Positions 34,485 through 44,500 of a stretch of DNA of 64,000 bases are shown piece after piece (the stretch's first letter is position 1; each line of letters begins with the position of its first letter). Source of the stretch: Bacteroidaceae bacterium (GTDB taxonomy: Bacteria > Bacteroidota > Bacteroidia > Bacteroidales > Bacteroidaceae); assembly GCA_017548075.1 (NCBI GenBank), contig JAFYNL010000052.1:1-64000 (forward strand), read 5' to 3'. The translations under genes and the position numbers were made by a program. The notes below the pieces were generated by a model that worked only from the letters and a program-made list of their open reading frames with translations, did not search any database and was not told the DNA's origin.

Positions 34485-34654
34485 AAAAGAGATATATTAT
34501 TCCCGAGGTGTTTACGATAAGCCTCTCTATATTTTGTCCGCTTGCAACATCTGTGCCTGATGTAGATATTAAGCCTGGAGAGACTCCTGTTGTTGGTGAC
34601 GATTTAGATGTAAAGGGTGTTGCCGATGTTAATCTTTGGGACAACGAATGGTAA
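34481..34654 (+). CDS. Small W-D-x-E-W protein 3
   Basis: 57 aa, starting within the stop of the nuclease gene (ATGA overlap), which is strong evidence for co-translation. The N-terminus MKKRYIIPEVFTISLSIFCP keeps the MKKxYIxPE pattern of the other two. The centre is acidic with Pro, and the end is LWDNEW, identical to small protein 1. It carries one Cys. It is the most divergent of the three, and its shared ends define the family better than the near-duplicate pair. Function unknown. Confidence 0.76.
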   Translation: MKKRYIIPEVFTISLSIFCPLATSVPDVDIKPGETPVVGDDLDVKGVADVNLWDNEW

Positions 34655-34727
34655 AAATAGACGTGTCTATTTGATTAACTAGGCGAGTTTAGTTGGTCAA
34701 TTAGGCACTTCTAGTTTGCGAACATAG

Positions 34728-34761
34728 CAAGCCCCCTGCGGAACGAACCGTAGGGGGCTTG
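34728..34761. terminator. Bidirectional terminator
   Basis: The 10-bp stem CAAGCCCCCT / AGGGGGCTTG (34728-34737, 34752-34761) with an inner GCGG / CCG pairing lies between convergent genes (small protein 3 and the 2261 aa protein). A/T-rich tracts follow on the plus side. Confidence 0.8.
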
Positions 34762-34784
34762 ATTGTTTATTAGTGGCAGAACGG

Positions 34785-37700
34785 TTATTGCTCTGCCATG
34801 AGGTTGAGGACTGCAACGAAGTCGGCAATAGTAATGTCTCCGTCGCCATTTACGTCTGCATTTCCGGGAACGGCTTCGCCTGCCATGGCGTTCAAGACTG
34901 CCACGCCATCGGCAATGGTAATATCGCCATCGCCATTCACGTCGCCCTGCAAGCCATAGCCACAAAGCCTTGCATGGTCGCCACGCTGTACCTGCCACTC
35001 GAGCAGAGGCCAGCCAAGACCGATGGTCCCGTTCTGGTTCCAACCCTCCCAGAGGCTGACAGTAGAGCAGATGGCCTGCTGGTTAGTGCCGTCGTAGAAG
35101 AGGAAGTTCTGCGCGGTGCATCCCTGCTCGTCGGCAATGGCAACAGCGGCCTGACTGTCGTTTGCCTTGCCTGCCGAGTAGCTGTTAAGGATTGAAAGGT
35201 TGGGACTGCCAACGCCAATGAAGTCGCCAAGAATGCCGTTACCACTGACACGGGCATTGGCATAGACATTGGAAACAGAGGCATTGACTGCAGTGCCTGC
35301 AAGGGCGCCCGAAGCACTGGTGTCGTCGGAGCCTACGGCCAGAATCTCGCCATTCACATAACACTTGTCCACACTGGCAGTGTTCTCGTCCGTGCCAAGC
35401 AGACCAGCCAGGATGCCGATGTTCTGAGCCTTGCCGCCCTGGACACTTGCACCATAGAAGCCAAGGTTGTTGACGCTACCCACGAGGGCACCGAAGAAGC
35501 CTGTTTCGAACATGTTGTCCGGGTTGGCAGCAACGGTAAGATTCTTGATGATGTGGCCTGTACCATCGAGGGAGATGGCCTTGCCGTAACCTTCTTCGTA
35601 GCTGTTAGCATAGAAGGTGCTGTTCATGGGCCACCAGCCTTCGTCCTTCATGTCGATGTCGGCCACGAGCTTGGCATAAACGGTTCTGCCATCGATAAGG
35701 CGGTCGCGCAGACCTTGCAAGTCGTTCTTGTTGGCAATCTGGTAGGGGTTGTTCTCGCTGCCATTGCCCTTCGTGTCGAGCAGAGTGGCTTTCATAGAGG
35801 CATTGTCCATGTCGAACTCGATGAGGTACTTGCCAGCAGGCGAAATGCGCCAAGTGCGGTCGAGACCACGAACGAGGTCGGAAACTTCCTGACCGCTGCC
35901 GATTTCGAGGTACTGCGTCTCGCTGCCATAACGCGCTTCGGTCCAGCTAGAACGGGTTGTCTGGCTGTAGTTCACCATATCCTGGATGCTTCGGCATGCC
36001 ATAATGCCAAACGAGCAGTAGGGATTGGAGTTGTCGTTAATGAGATCGACCACGCCAACATACTTGCCATTGCCCATGTGTTGGAGAGGAACCTGTTCGT
36101 CGTTCTTCCAACGCATCAGGGAGCCTTGGCGGTTGTTGAGCGTACCGGTGACGAATACGGCATTGTCCCAGTTGTATTCGTCTTGCAGTTCGAAGTCGAC
36201 AGTCATGTTCTCAAGGTCGAGCACAATGTTATAGGTACCATTGAGGGCTTGGAAGTCGCTGCCACCCTCCTGTACGTCGAAGTGCTGACGAGCAGGTGTG
36301 ATGAAGTTGCGATTCTCGTTGGCACACTTATAGACTGTGTTGATGCGACGGAAATAGAGGCCTGCGCGCTGGTAGTTGTTGGCGCGACGGCTGCGATCCT
36401 GCAAAGTGACGGAACCGACGAACTTGCCCTCGTCGTTCATATGAAGCGGATAGAGCGAGCACATCTGGCTGTAGTTCCACTCGCCATTTTCGCTGTTCTC
36501 GTCGTAGAGGTCGCCCTGAACATAGACAACTCCGCCAATGACCGGGTTGGTCATAAGCTCGGCAATCTTTTGCTCTGCCTCTTCGTCGGTGAGAGAACCT
36601 TCCACGATAATACCTTCGAGTTCGTCGTAGATAGCATACATTTGGTCTTGCAACTCGCTGCCTTCAAGACCATCGGCCATATCCGTAGCAAACAGCGCAA
36701 TCTCGAGCAAACGCTTGTAGATTTCGGCACTGGCAGGAACGGCAGCAAACTCGGCATTCATCTCTTCGATGAGTTGCAGTTGTTCTTCCGTGCTTGCACT
36801 CTGGGCCTGGGCAATCTTGTTGCGAATTGCGTCGATGTGCGACTGACTGATGTAGTAATCCTGATTGTAGCGCTGTTGGTCGAGAAGATCCACTCGCTGA
36901 CTGTACTGCTCGAGGATGTTGTTGATAGCGTTGCTGCTTTCTCCATAATAAGTGAGGCGGAAGTTGCCCCAAACGGTCAGGTTCTTGTCGTGCCAAGGTT
37001 CGCCCACATTGCGGATGCCAAGGGAAAGCTTGCCGTCCTTGACGATGCCATAGACGGTCTGCTCGTAGCGCTTGCCGTTGAAGGCAAAACTTGCCGTATG
37101 GACGTCATCGGGAACGAAATAGCCGTCGCCTTCTTGAGTGTCGTAATCGACTCTGCCAGTCTGCTCGCCATTATGAGGAGCAGTCTCGTCCTCTGTTGCA
37201 TCGTAGCGGCAATTGACGCCGTTCTCGGCATCGATGTAGCTTACCTTGTCGGCATAGACGCTCAGAACAGGCGCAGCAAAGTCGTTGACAAAAAGTTGTG
37301 CGGGAATGATGTCGGTGCCGTCGATGAGACCTTTACCGCGTTCGCCCGGACGATAGAAGGCTTGTGCTGTGAGCGCATAGATGCCGTTGGAAAGACCGGT
37401 AATCTCTTGGTTCACTTCGAATGCCAGGTTGTAGGCTGCGGCTACGGGGAACACATCGGTGAAGCCGTCGTTGTGTACCATATTGTAGCTGCTACCAGTC
37501 TTGCCTTCGGTAATGGTCCAACCGTTCCAAGCCGTCTCGTCGTTGAACTTGGGATTAACGATGAGAGAGGTTAGGTCGGAGCCTTCGGAAGCGCTGTTCA
37601 GGATGGCTGTCTGCAGCAATTGCTGTGCAAAGGCAATCTCGGCCGCGAGCTGGTCGGCACTGAGTTTGCGGTTCTCTACTATGTATAGATATGTACCATT

Positions 37701-40700
37701 TGGGAAGTCTTCGGAAGGCTCTTCCTCTTCCGTCAGGTAAGTCTCGAGTTTGTCGGCATCCTCGCCAATGAGGTCGTCGCGGCTTTCCCATTCGGCATAG
37801 ATGGCTTGAATGGCTGCAGCATAGCTTTCGTAAGCAGCCACACTAAGCTTGATTTGGTCTGGCAGGCGGCTTGCCTGGTCGGCAGCATCGAGGATGGCGT
37901 CAATCTCGGTGAGGCTCTCAGCTTCATCTATGATTTGCTCATAAGCATCCTTGAGTGTTTCCTGACCTAAAACTTCGTCCAGATTTTGTGCATCATCCGT
38001 AATCTGCTGAGCAATGAGGGCGTATGCTTCGGCATCGTTGCCCACATACTCTATGCGAACACGATCGATGACGCTCCAAGCATTTGCAGCATTGATCTGA
38101 TTGCTCAGACCGATGCGCAAAGTTCCATCGGTAACTGCAAGGTAGAGGGGCTTGTTCCAGTAGTGGCCCTTGCTCATATAAACATTTGCCGCAGCGGTTG
38201 TCGTGGGAACATAATCGCCGTTTGGAAGTTGCACTTCGCCTACGCCGTCGTTCATCTTGGCATCCTTGCCATCGGAAGTGATGTCGACAAGACGACGGGC
38301 CTGGCGCTTGCCAGCACTCTCTGCATAGTAGTATGTGTTGCGCATCATGTCTTCCTCGAAGTTTTCATATGCCTCGCTGTCGAGGGCGGCTGCACGACTA
38401 AAGCCTTGCAGACGAAGTTTATAAACGCCATTCTCAAGGTCGGTGATGTCCTGATGCGTATCGAAGGTCTTGCCTGCCTGCTCTGCCACACCATTGCTGA
38501 CAGCAAACTCGACTCCTGTCCAGAAGTTGCTGTCGTTGGTGAAGTTTGCATTCTTGATGATAGAGAGGAAGCCTGTGTAGTCGGGATCTTCCTGTCCGCA
38601 GACGGTACAGAAACCATCCTCGAAGTGGTGGTCGGGAATGACTACTTCGTTGTTGTTGGAGTAAGTCATGCCAGAAGGATCTATCGTTCCGTCGCAGAGC
38701 ATCTTGCCCTTAGGATAAACCTGAGCATGGCCATTAGAGAACGGAAGAGGTTGGTCGTCAACTTCGCTGCCATTGTCGAGGTTTTGGAACCAAGCAATTG
38801 TACTCTGGTCTCCATTGAGCTTGTAGCAGAGTGTGCCGTCCATAATCTCGTCGTAACTGATGAGAGCAACCTGTTGCTCAATCTCGCTTGTGCAGTAGTT
38901 GTTGGAGAGATGACCGTCGGTGACACGAGCAAAGTATAGGTTCTTGCCCTCGCTATAGCCTGTTACCTCGCTACAACTCCAACAGTTGTTGATAGTGGCT
39001 TTACCGCCACTGCCTGCCCAACCAACGAGAGCGCCGCAGTCCTTACCGCCTTCGACAGCGCCAGTGCTAAAGCAGTTCTCGATGAGGAGCGTTGTCTGGC
39101 TTCCTGTGTTGGCACCATAGATTCCGGCAGCCTGCTGTATGCTGGCATAGACATTACCCATGTTACCAAGGTTGCGAAGCGTGACGGTACCGCTCATCTG
39201 GTTGGTTCCTCCCACAAGACCTGCACATTCGCTTGTTGTGTTGATGGAGCAAGTCTCGTCGAGCAAGAGGTTCTCAATGAGTGCACCATTGCCACAACGA
39301 CCAATGAAACCGGCATAGTTGCTAGTGGTATTGATATGCATCTCACTGATGCGGTGCTGCTGGCCGTCGAAGTGTCCACGATAAGGGTTGGTTCCATTAC
39401 CAATAGGTTCGAACAGATCGTTGTAGTCAGTCATGTCGATGTCATCGGCGAGACGAGCATTCCAACCTGCGTTGCCGAATTCATTGACCATGCGAGAGAA
39501 CCAATACAACTGGCTGGCGTTGCTAATCATGCGGAAGTCATCCACAAGGGGAGCATAATCAGGATCGCCCTTGCCGCAATTCACGCAGAAGCCGTCCTCG
39601 TATTCGTGAGGAGGAATCTCGCCACTTGGTGTGTTGCTGTAACCTGTTACATCAAGAGGCGTGCCGTCGCAGTTAAGCTGTCCACCGGCATATACCTGAC
39701 CTCCTTCAATAAAATAAGGTACGGGAAAAGCATCCTCGCCAAGACGTTGGTTCCATGTAAGCACGGATTGGTCTCCATTGAGGGTAAAACATAGTTCGCC
39801 GCTCTCAAGAGGCTCGTCGGTAAGCCAGTCGCCATCTGTTCCCTGATGACCTGCGCCCTGATCGTCAAAGTCTGTGAAGTCGTAGCAGTTGGTCATGGTC
39901 AGGGTGCCTGGTTCATAGCGAATGAGTTGGGCGTAGTAGTCGAACTTTGCAAGGTCGGCCCCATTGATTTCACCGATGTTGACGCAATTCGTCAAAGAGC
40001 TGCCTCCCTTGTTAATCCAAGAGCAGAAAGCAGTTGCGGGACTGCCTGTGATACTACCTATGTTGAGGCAGTTCTTAATCTGGATAGCGGGATATGCACT
40101 CTGTCCTGCACCTATGATGCCACCCGCTGCACCTGTGGTGGCAGTGATGGCTGCTTCGTTGACGCAATTTTCAATAAGGAGAGGTGTACCGGCATCTGTT
40201 TGTACACCACCTGTTATGCCGCCAATTAGGGCCGGACCAGTAACTGAACAAGAGCTATCAATGATGAGGTTGCGGATGACTGTTGCACCACGAACGATAC
40301 CGAAGAAGCCTTGGAAATTGCTTGTGCCGTCGATAATCATGTTCTTAATGCGGTGTCCCTGACCATCGAAAGTGCCGTTGTACTTGAATGTGGTGTTCAG
40401 GCCGATGGGCGTATGTGCGTTCACTTCGCCTTGATAGTCAATATCGGCAGTCAGCATACCATTGATGGTGGTCAGATGCGCGTCGTTGACCATTGCTGCA
40501 AACCATTCCACATCGGCTGCGCTACCCAGTTCGTAGAAGCCATCAGCATTGGGCGTGATATGATCTTGCATAAGCTGTCCGCAGACAGAGCACCATCCAT
40601 TCACATCGTTATGCTTGGGAGTCGGCGTGTCGTTGGTGTTGCTATAAGTCACTTCACCCAGCGCAACGCCTGCACAGTTCACTTCGCCTACGGCATAGAC

Positions 40701-41570
40701 CTGTCCGTGGCCATCAGAGAAGGGCAGGGGATAAGCATCTTGTCCTAGTGTCTGATACCAATTGATAACGCTTTGGTCGCCATTTGCCTTGAAGCAAAGT
40801 TCGCCAGTCGCCACTTGATCATAGGTGATGTAAGTGACGCCACTTGGAGGTGTCGCAGCATCTGCATCTTGTTGCAGGCAGAAGCAATTGGTGTGAGAGG
40901 CACGATCAGCCGGGTTGCCCCACGAGAAGGTGCTCAAGGTTTCTATCTCTGCAATGGAGATACAGTTGACGTAGTTCATTGCCTTCCCTGATGGCACCCA
41001 TCCTACAAAACCATGATTGTAGGCTTGATTGCCATTTACCTTGATAGCAGAGAGGCAGTTTGTGAAAGTACAATTGCGCGCAGAGTAGCCGATGAAGCCT
41101 GCATCAGAGGCATTGGCAGTCCAGTCAACTTCGATATTAACAATGCTGACAACGTTCTCGAACTTGGCATTGTCACTCCAGTTCCAGGCGGCTAAGCCCG
41201 CACAGTTCTTGTAGGTAGCCTTGATGTTGCCACCTACGATGAGGTTCTTAACTGTGCCTGCGAAGTTGTAGAACATGCCTGTCTGCTTGCCCTCAAAGTC
41301 ATAATTGAGTGTGATGGTGTGCCCTGCTCCATCAAAGACGCCAGAGTACGAAGTAGAGTTCGTACAGAGCATGAAGTCCAGACCTACGATGTCGCCGGTC
41401 AGCACAACATCTGTGCTTTCGTAGCCAGCCATTTCCGTCCAGGCTTGCAAGTCGTCCTTGTTGCCAATGAGGTACGCACCACTCTCGTTTTGCTGCAGGT
41501 CTGCCCATGCAGTTTGCCCGACAAGCATCATCATGCCTGCAAGGACAAAGGAGTAAAGTTTACGTTTCAT
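34785..41570 (-). CDS. Giant surface protein with GLUG-type repeats and dockerin
   Basis: 2261 aa with a signal peptide (residues 1-23). Residues about 30-990 form three tandem modules of about 330 aa of GLUG-like beta-helix, each closed by a CxxCG motif (WCSVCGQ near 331, FCVNCGKGDPDY near 661, FCTVCGQEDPDY near 988). Two beta-sandwich plus helical-bundle units follow (about 1000-1370 and 1380-1690), then strand-rich regions to 2000 and a further beta-helix (2010-2190). The C-terminus is a type I dockerin with two calcium loops (DVNGDGDITIAD near 2208 and 2240), which normally docks to a cohesin. There is no type IX-like tail. It starts 12 bp after the GH115 gene, so the two form an operon. 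Glycan adhesion is inferred. Confidence 0.85.
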   Translation of the reverse strand: MKRKLYSFVLAGMMMLVGQTAWADLQQNESGAYLIGNKDDLQAWTEMAGYESTDVVLTGDIVGLDFMLCTNSTSYSGVFDGAGHTITLNYDFEGKQTGMFYNFAGTVKNLIVGGNIKATYKNCAGLAAWNWSDNAKFENVVSIVNIEVDWTANASDAGFIGYSARNCTFTNCLSAIKVNGNQAYNHGFVGWVPSGKAMNYVNCISIAEIETLSTFSWGNPADRASHTNCFCLQQDADAATPPSGVTYITYDQVATGELCFKANGDQSVINWYQTLGQDAYPLPFSDGHGQVYAVGEVNCAGVALGEVTYSNTNDTPTPKHNDVNGWCSVCGQLMQDHITPNADGFYELGSAADVEWFAAMVNDAHLTTINGMLTADIDYQGEVNAHTPIGLNTTFKYNGTFDGQGHRIKNMIIDGTSNFQGFFGIVRGATVIRNLIIDSSCSVTGPALIGGITGGVQTDAGTPLLIENCVNEAAITATTGAAGGIIGAGQSAYPAIQIKNCLNIGSITGSPATAFCSWINKGGSSLTNCVNIGEINGADLAKFDYYAQLIRYEPGTLTMTNCYDFTDFDDQGAGHQGTDGDWLTDEPLESGELCFTLNGDQSVLTWNQRLGEDAFPVPYFIEGGQVYAGGQLNCDGTPLDVTGYSNTPSGEIPPHEYEDGFCVNCGKGDPDYAPLVDDFRMISNASQLYWFSRMVNEFGNAGWNARLADDIDMTDYNDLFEPIGNGTNPYRGHFDGQQHRISEMHINTTSNYAGFIGRCGNGALIENLLLDETCSINTTSECAGLVGGTNQMSGTVTLRNLGNMGNVYASIQQAAGIYGANTGSQTTLLIENCFSTGAVEGGKDCGALVGWAGSGGKATINNCWSCSEVTGYSEGKNLYFARVTDGHLSNNYCTSEIEQQVALISYDEIMDGTLCYKLNGDQSTIAWFQNLDNGSEVDDQPLPFSNGHAQVYPKGKMLCDGTIDPSGMTYSNNNEVVIPDHHFEDGFCTVCGQEDPDYTGFLSIIKNANFTNDSNFWTGVEFAVSNGVAEQAGKTFDTHQDITDLENGVYKLRLQGFSRAAALDSEAYENFEEDMMRNTYYYAESAGKRQARRLVDITSDGKDAKMNDGVGEVQLPNGDYVPTTTAAANVYMSKGHYWNKPLYLAVTDGTLRIGLSNQINAANAWSVIDRVRIEYVGNDAEAYALIAQQITDDAQNLDEVLGQETLKDAYEQIIDEAESLTEIDAILDAADQASRLPDQIKLSVAAYESYAAAIQAIYAEWESRDDLIGEDADKLETYLTEEEEPSEDFPNGTYLYIVENRKLSADQLAAEIAFAQQLLQTAILNSASEGSDLTSLIVNPKFNDETAWNGWTITEGKTGSSYNMVHNDGFTDVFPVAAAYNLAFEVNQEITGLSNGIYALTAQAFYRPGERGKGLIDGTDIIPAQLFVNDFAAPVLSVYADKVSYIDAENGVNCRYDATEDETAPHNGEQTGRVDYDTQEGDGYFVPDDVHTASFAFNGKRYEQTVYGIVKDGKLSLGIRNVGEPWHDKNLTVWGNFRLTYYGESSNAINNILEQYSQRVDLLDQQRYNQDYYISQSHIDAIRNKIAQAQSASTEEQLQLIEEMNAEFAAVPASAEIYKRLLEIALFATDMADGLEGSELQDQMYAIYDELEGIIVEGSLTDEEAEQKIAELMTNPVIGGVVYVQGDLYDENSENGEWNYSQMCSLYPLHMNDEGKFVGSVTLQDRSRRANNYQRAGLYFRRINTVYKCANENRNFITPARQHFDVQEGGSDFQALNGTYNIVLDLENMTVDFELQDEYNWDNAVFVTGTLNNRQGSLMRWKNDEQVPLQHMGNGKYVGVVDLINDNSNPYCSFGIMACRSIQDMVNYSQTTRSSWTEARYGSETQYLEIGSGQEVSDLVRGLDRTWRISPAGKYLIEFDMDNASMKATLLDTKGNGSENNPYQIANKNDLQGLRDRLIDGRTVYAKLVADIDMKDEGWWPMNSTFYANSYEEGYGKAISLDGTGHIIKNLTVAANPDNMFETGFFGALVGSVNNLGFYGASVQGGKAQNIGILAGLLGTDENTASVDKCYVNGEILAVGSDDTSASGALAGTAVNASVSNVYANARVSGNGILGDFIGVGSPNLSILNSYSAGKANDSQAAVAIADEQGCTAQNFLFYDGTNQQAICSTVSLWEGWNQNGTIGLGWPLLEWQVQRGDHARLCGYGLQGDVNGDGDITIADGVAVLNAMAGEAVPGNADVNGDGDITIADFVAVLNLMAEQ

Positions 41571-41582
41571 TTTGGTTTTTGG

Positions 41583-44500
41583 TTAGTTAGTAGATATGAT
41601 AATTTTCTTTCCATTTCTTATATAAATGCCCTTGGGCAATTGACCACTCTGCATCTTTCTGCCAAGCAAGTCATAGGTCTCATGGGACTTATAAGGCTTA
41701 CAGGACTCATAAGACTCATGTGGAAAGGCAATGCCATCTGGGTCGTCGGCTGACAGTTGTTCTATGCGGAAGTAATCGACGCGGAACTTGCCGGTTCTGT
41801 TTTGTCCTGTGACTTGTGTTCCGTCACCTTTAATCGAGCCCGAACGAATGCCAAGAGTAAGGTCTTCGCCTTCTTCGATAGTTACGATAACACTAAGTTC
41901 CTGCATTGATTTGCCGTCGACGGCTTCGCTGATGTATGATGCGAAAGTGTTGTTTTCACCTGGAGTCAGGTTGTTTTCATAGTCGTGAGGCGAGCCATAA
42001 TACTGCACCTCATTGTTCGCAAAGAGTCGTCCCATGCCTTCCAACCCGGCTTCGCTCCAGAAAAGACAGGTTACGCGATAAGTGCCGGGCTTCAGTTTGC
42101 TGGCGGGAATCGTTTGATAGAGGCAGAAATCATTAGGCATAGGCCTGTAGCCCGCAGGCGTGAAGGCACAATAGTTCTTGCCATGCATGCCTTCGCCATT
42201 GCCGTAAAGGCCTGAGTTTGTAGTGGTGTAAGTGCCTGAATAAGACAGATTCCATCCGTATGGAACGCCTCTCACAGTCGCTCCATTCGCGAGTTCTGTC
42301 TCGGATTTATACTCGAAGTCGCTATTGACGATGAGTTCCTGAGTGAGAGAATCCGTCTCTTCTTTAGGCAAATCGCCAAGTCTGCGAACTGTGAAATGGT
42401 CCACTTTGAACCATCCAGTCTCGTCGGTATGCTTGCCATCATTGGCAATACAACTTGTCTTGATGCCGACAGTAAGGTCTTCTCCCTCGTGAACTTGAAG
42501 CACAACCCTCATCGGATGCATGATTGTATGCGTTTCATAACCAGCTTTATAGCCGGCGAAAGTGCTTACTTCATCAGCTTTGAGAATCTGATCATAGTCG
42601 TTTTTGTGCGCATAATACTGGACATGATTGTTCGCAAAAAGTCGACAAGAACCTCGTTTGCCTGTTTGATTCCAAAGCCAACACCCGACTTCATAAACGC
42701 CAGGCTCAATCTTTTCGGCAGGAATGGTTTGGTAGAGGCGGAAGTCTTCCGGCATAGGTTTCGACTTGAACCAGCAAACGGAGCCTCCTTCGCTGTAGTT
42801 GATGGAGCCGTCACTATTGCTGATGCCGTAGGAATTGCCAACCATCGTACCCTCCAAAGTCCATCCATAAGGCACTCCTCGCTGCAAGCCTCCAGTCGGA
42901 TTGGTAAGGACGGAATTCCCGCTCTTATAGAGTTCGAAATCGGCATTAACGAGAAGTTCGTTTGTGAGGTCAAGGTCTTCGGCATCTGTCTGCCGATAAA
43001 CAATCTGACTTATAACGAGAGCCGGGTTCATGACATAGAATCTGAAGGCCACATCCTTTGCAGTCGTCGCCTTATACGAGAAGCGAGCTTCGGAATAGCC
43101 ATGCATTACATTATCGTTCCAAATGTTCGTTTCGGCACTACATTTTATGCTCTTCGAAGTGACGGAGCCAGCTCCGATGCCCATTCCAACCTGAAGGTCG
43201 TTGGCAGTTGTGATGGGGAAAGTGGGCAAGCAACGAACGATAATCTGATAGTTGCCCTTTTCCAGAGGCAAAGTATATTCGACATAAGGCCCTTTGCTGC
43301 GAGCCGTAGTGGTCGTATAGGTTGTGTAGTCGATGGGCCAGACGGTAACGCTTTTGCCGCCAACGCCTAGGTTTTCGAGCGTTTGCCAATTGCCTCGACT
43401 GTTTGTGTAACTGTCGGCAGAAACATAGTTGTAACCCTCATCCGGCATTTCACCTGGGGCATCGTTGATTTCGCTTGCAGTCGCGGTATAGGGCATTCCG
43501 AACTGAACGCCTGTATCACTTGCATTTGGCGACTTATCCATCATGCCGTTCCATTTGCCTCCAGCCAGTTGCGTATTAAATATGTTCGTGAGATAGACAA
43601 TATCGCTATAGCTTGTTCGAGCCAGAGCGGCATATTGCATGGCGCGAGTTTTGTCGCCAATGCTTGCGTACCAGAAGCTTAGCCTTGATCCAAAAGCCTT
43701 GATGTTTTGGTCGGCAGTCGCGAGAATAGGGTAGGAGAAGAGTTCGAAGTAGGCATCTTTCAATCGTTCAGGGATGCTCGACTCAAGGGCTTGGACGCGA
43801 GCGGAGAGTGCCTGATAGTCCTTTATTCTCTGTTCCATCTCCTGAGTTGTGAAGTTGGAATGATAGACGGTTTCAGGTTTCGTTTGTGCCGCAAGACGAT
43901 AATGTTCGAGTCGAATTTCGCCCATTTCATCGGCAAAATCTTCTCCGAAGGTCTTCGCTGCCCACCATCTGCTAAACTCCGCCGCTTTGTCTGGAGTCCA
44001 GCCATTAACGTTCCAAGCTAACTCCATACAGAACTCGAACTCGACCTCCGCAGGTTTGATGTCGCCGACGTTCACCATCCAGAACCCTTGCATGCCGTTT
44101 TCGTAGGCTTTCGAAAGCTCGAAACTGATGAGAGAGGGCGAAATGGTGCTCAGCCAAATGTAGGAGCAAGGGTTTCCAAGGTAGCTGAGATGGTAATAGA
44201 TGCCGTGACCTCCGCTTCGCTTTCGCTCGTTTGCAGTAGGAAGCTGCCTGATGTAGGCGTAATTATCATCAACCCAACACATTGTCACATCGTCTGGAAT
44301 CTTCAAACCAGCATTGTAAAGCGTAAGCGCTTCCTTGTAGGGAATGTAGATTTGGGGCACTTTCGTGGGGTCTCCACCAAGGGAATCTGTGATGATTTCG
44401 CGTTGAGCGGCGATAATGTCGGCAAGTCCTTGGAGCTGAGCAGCTTGCCCCTCATAACCGAGAAGAGCAACATCCTGAAGTCCTCTCATGCCTATATCGT

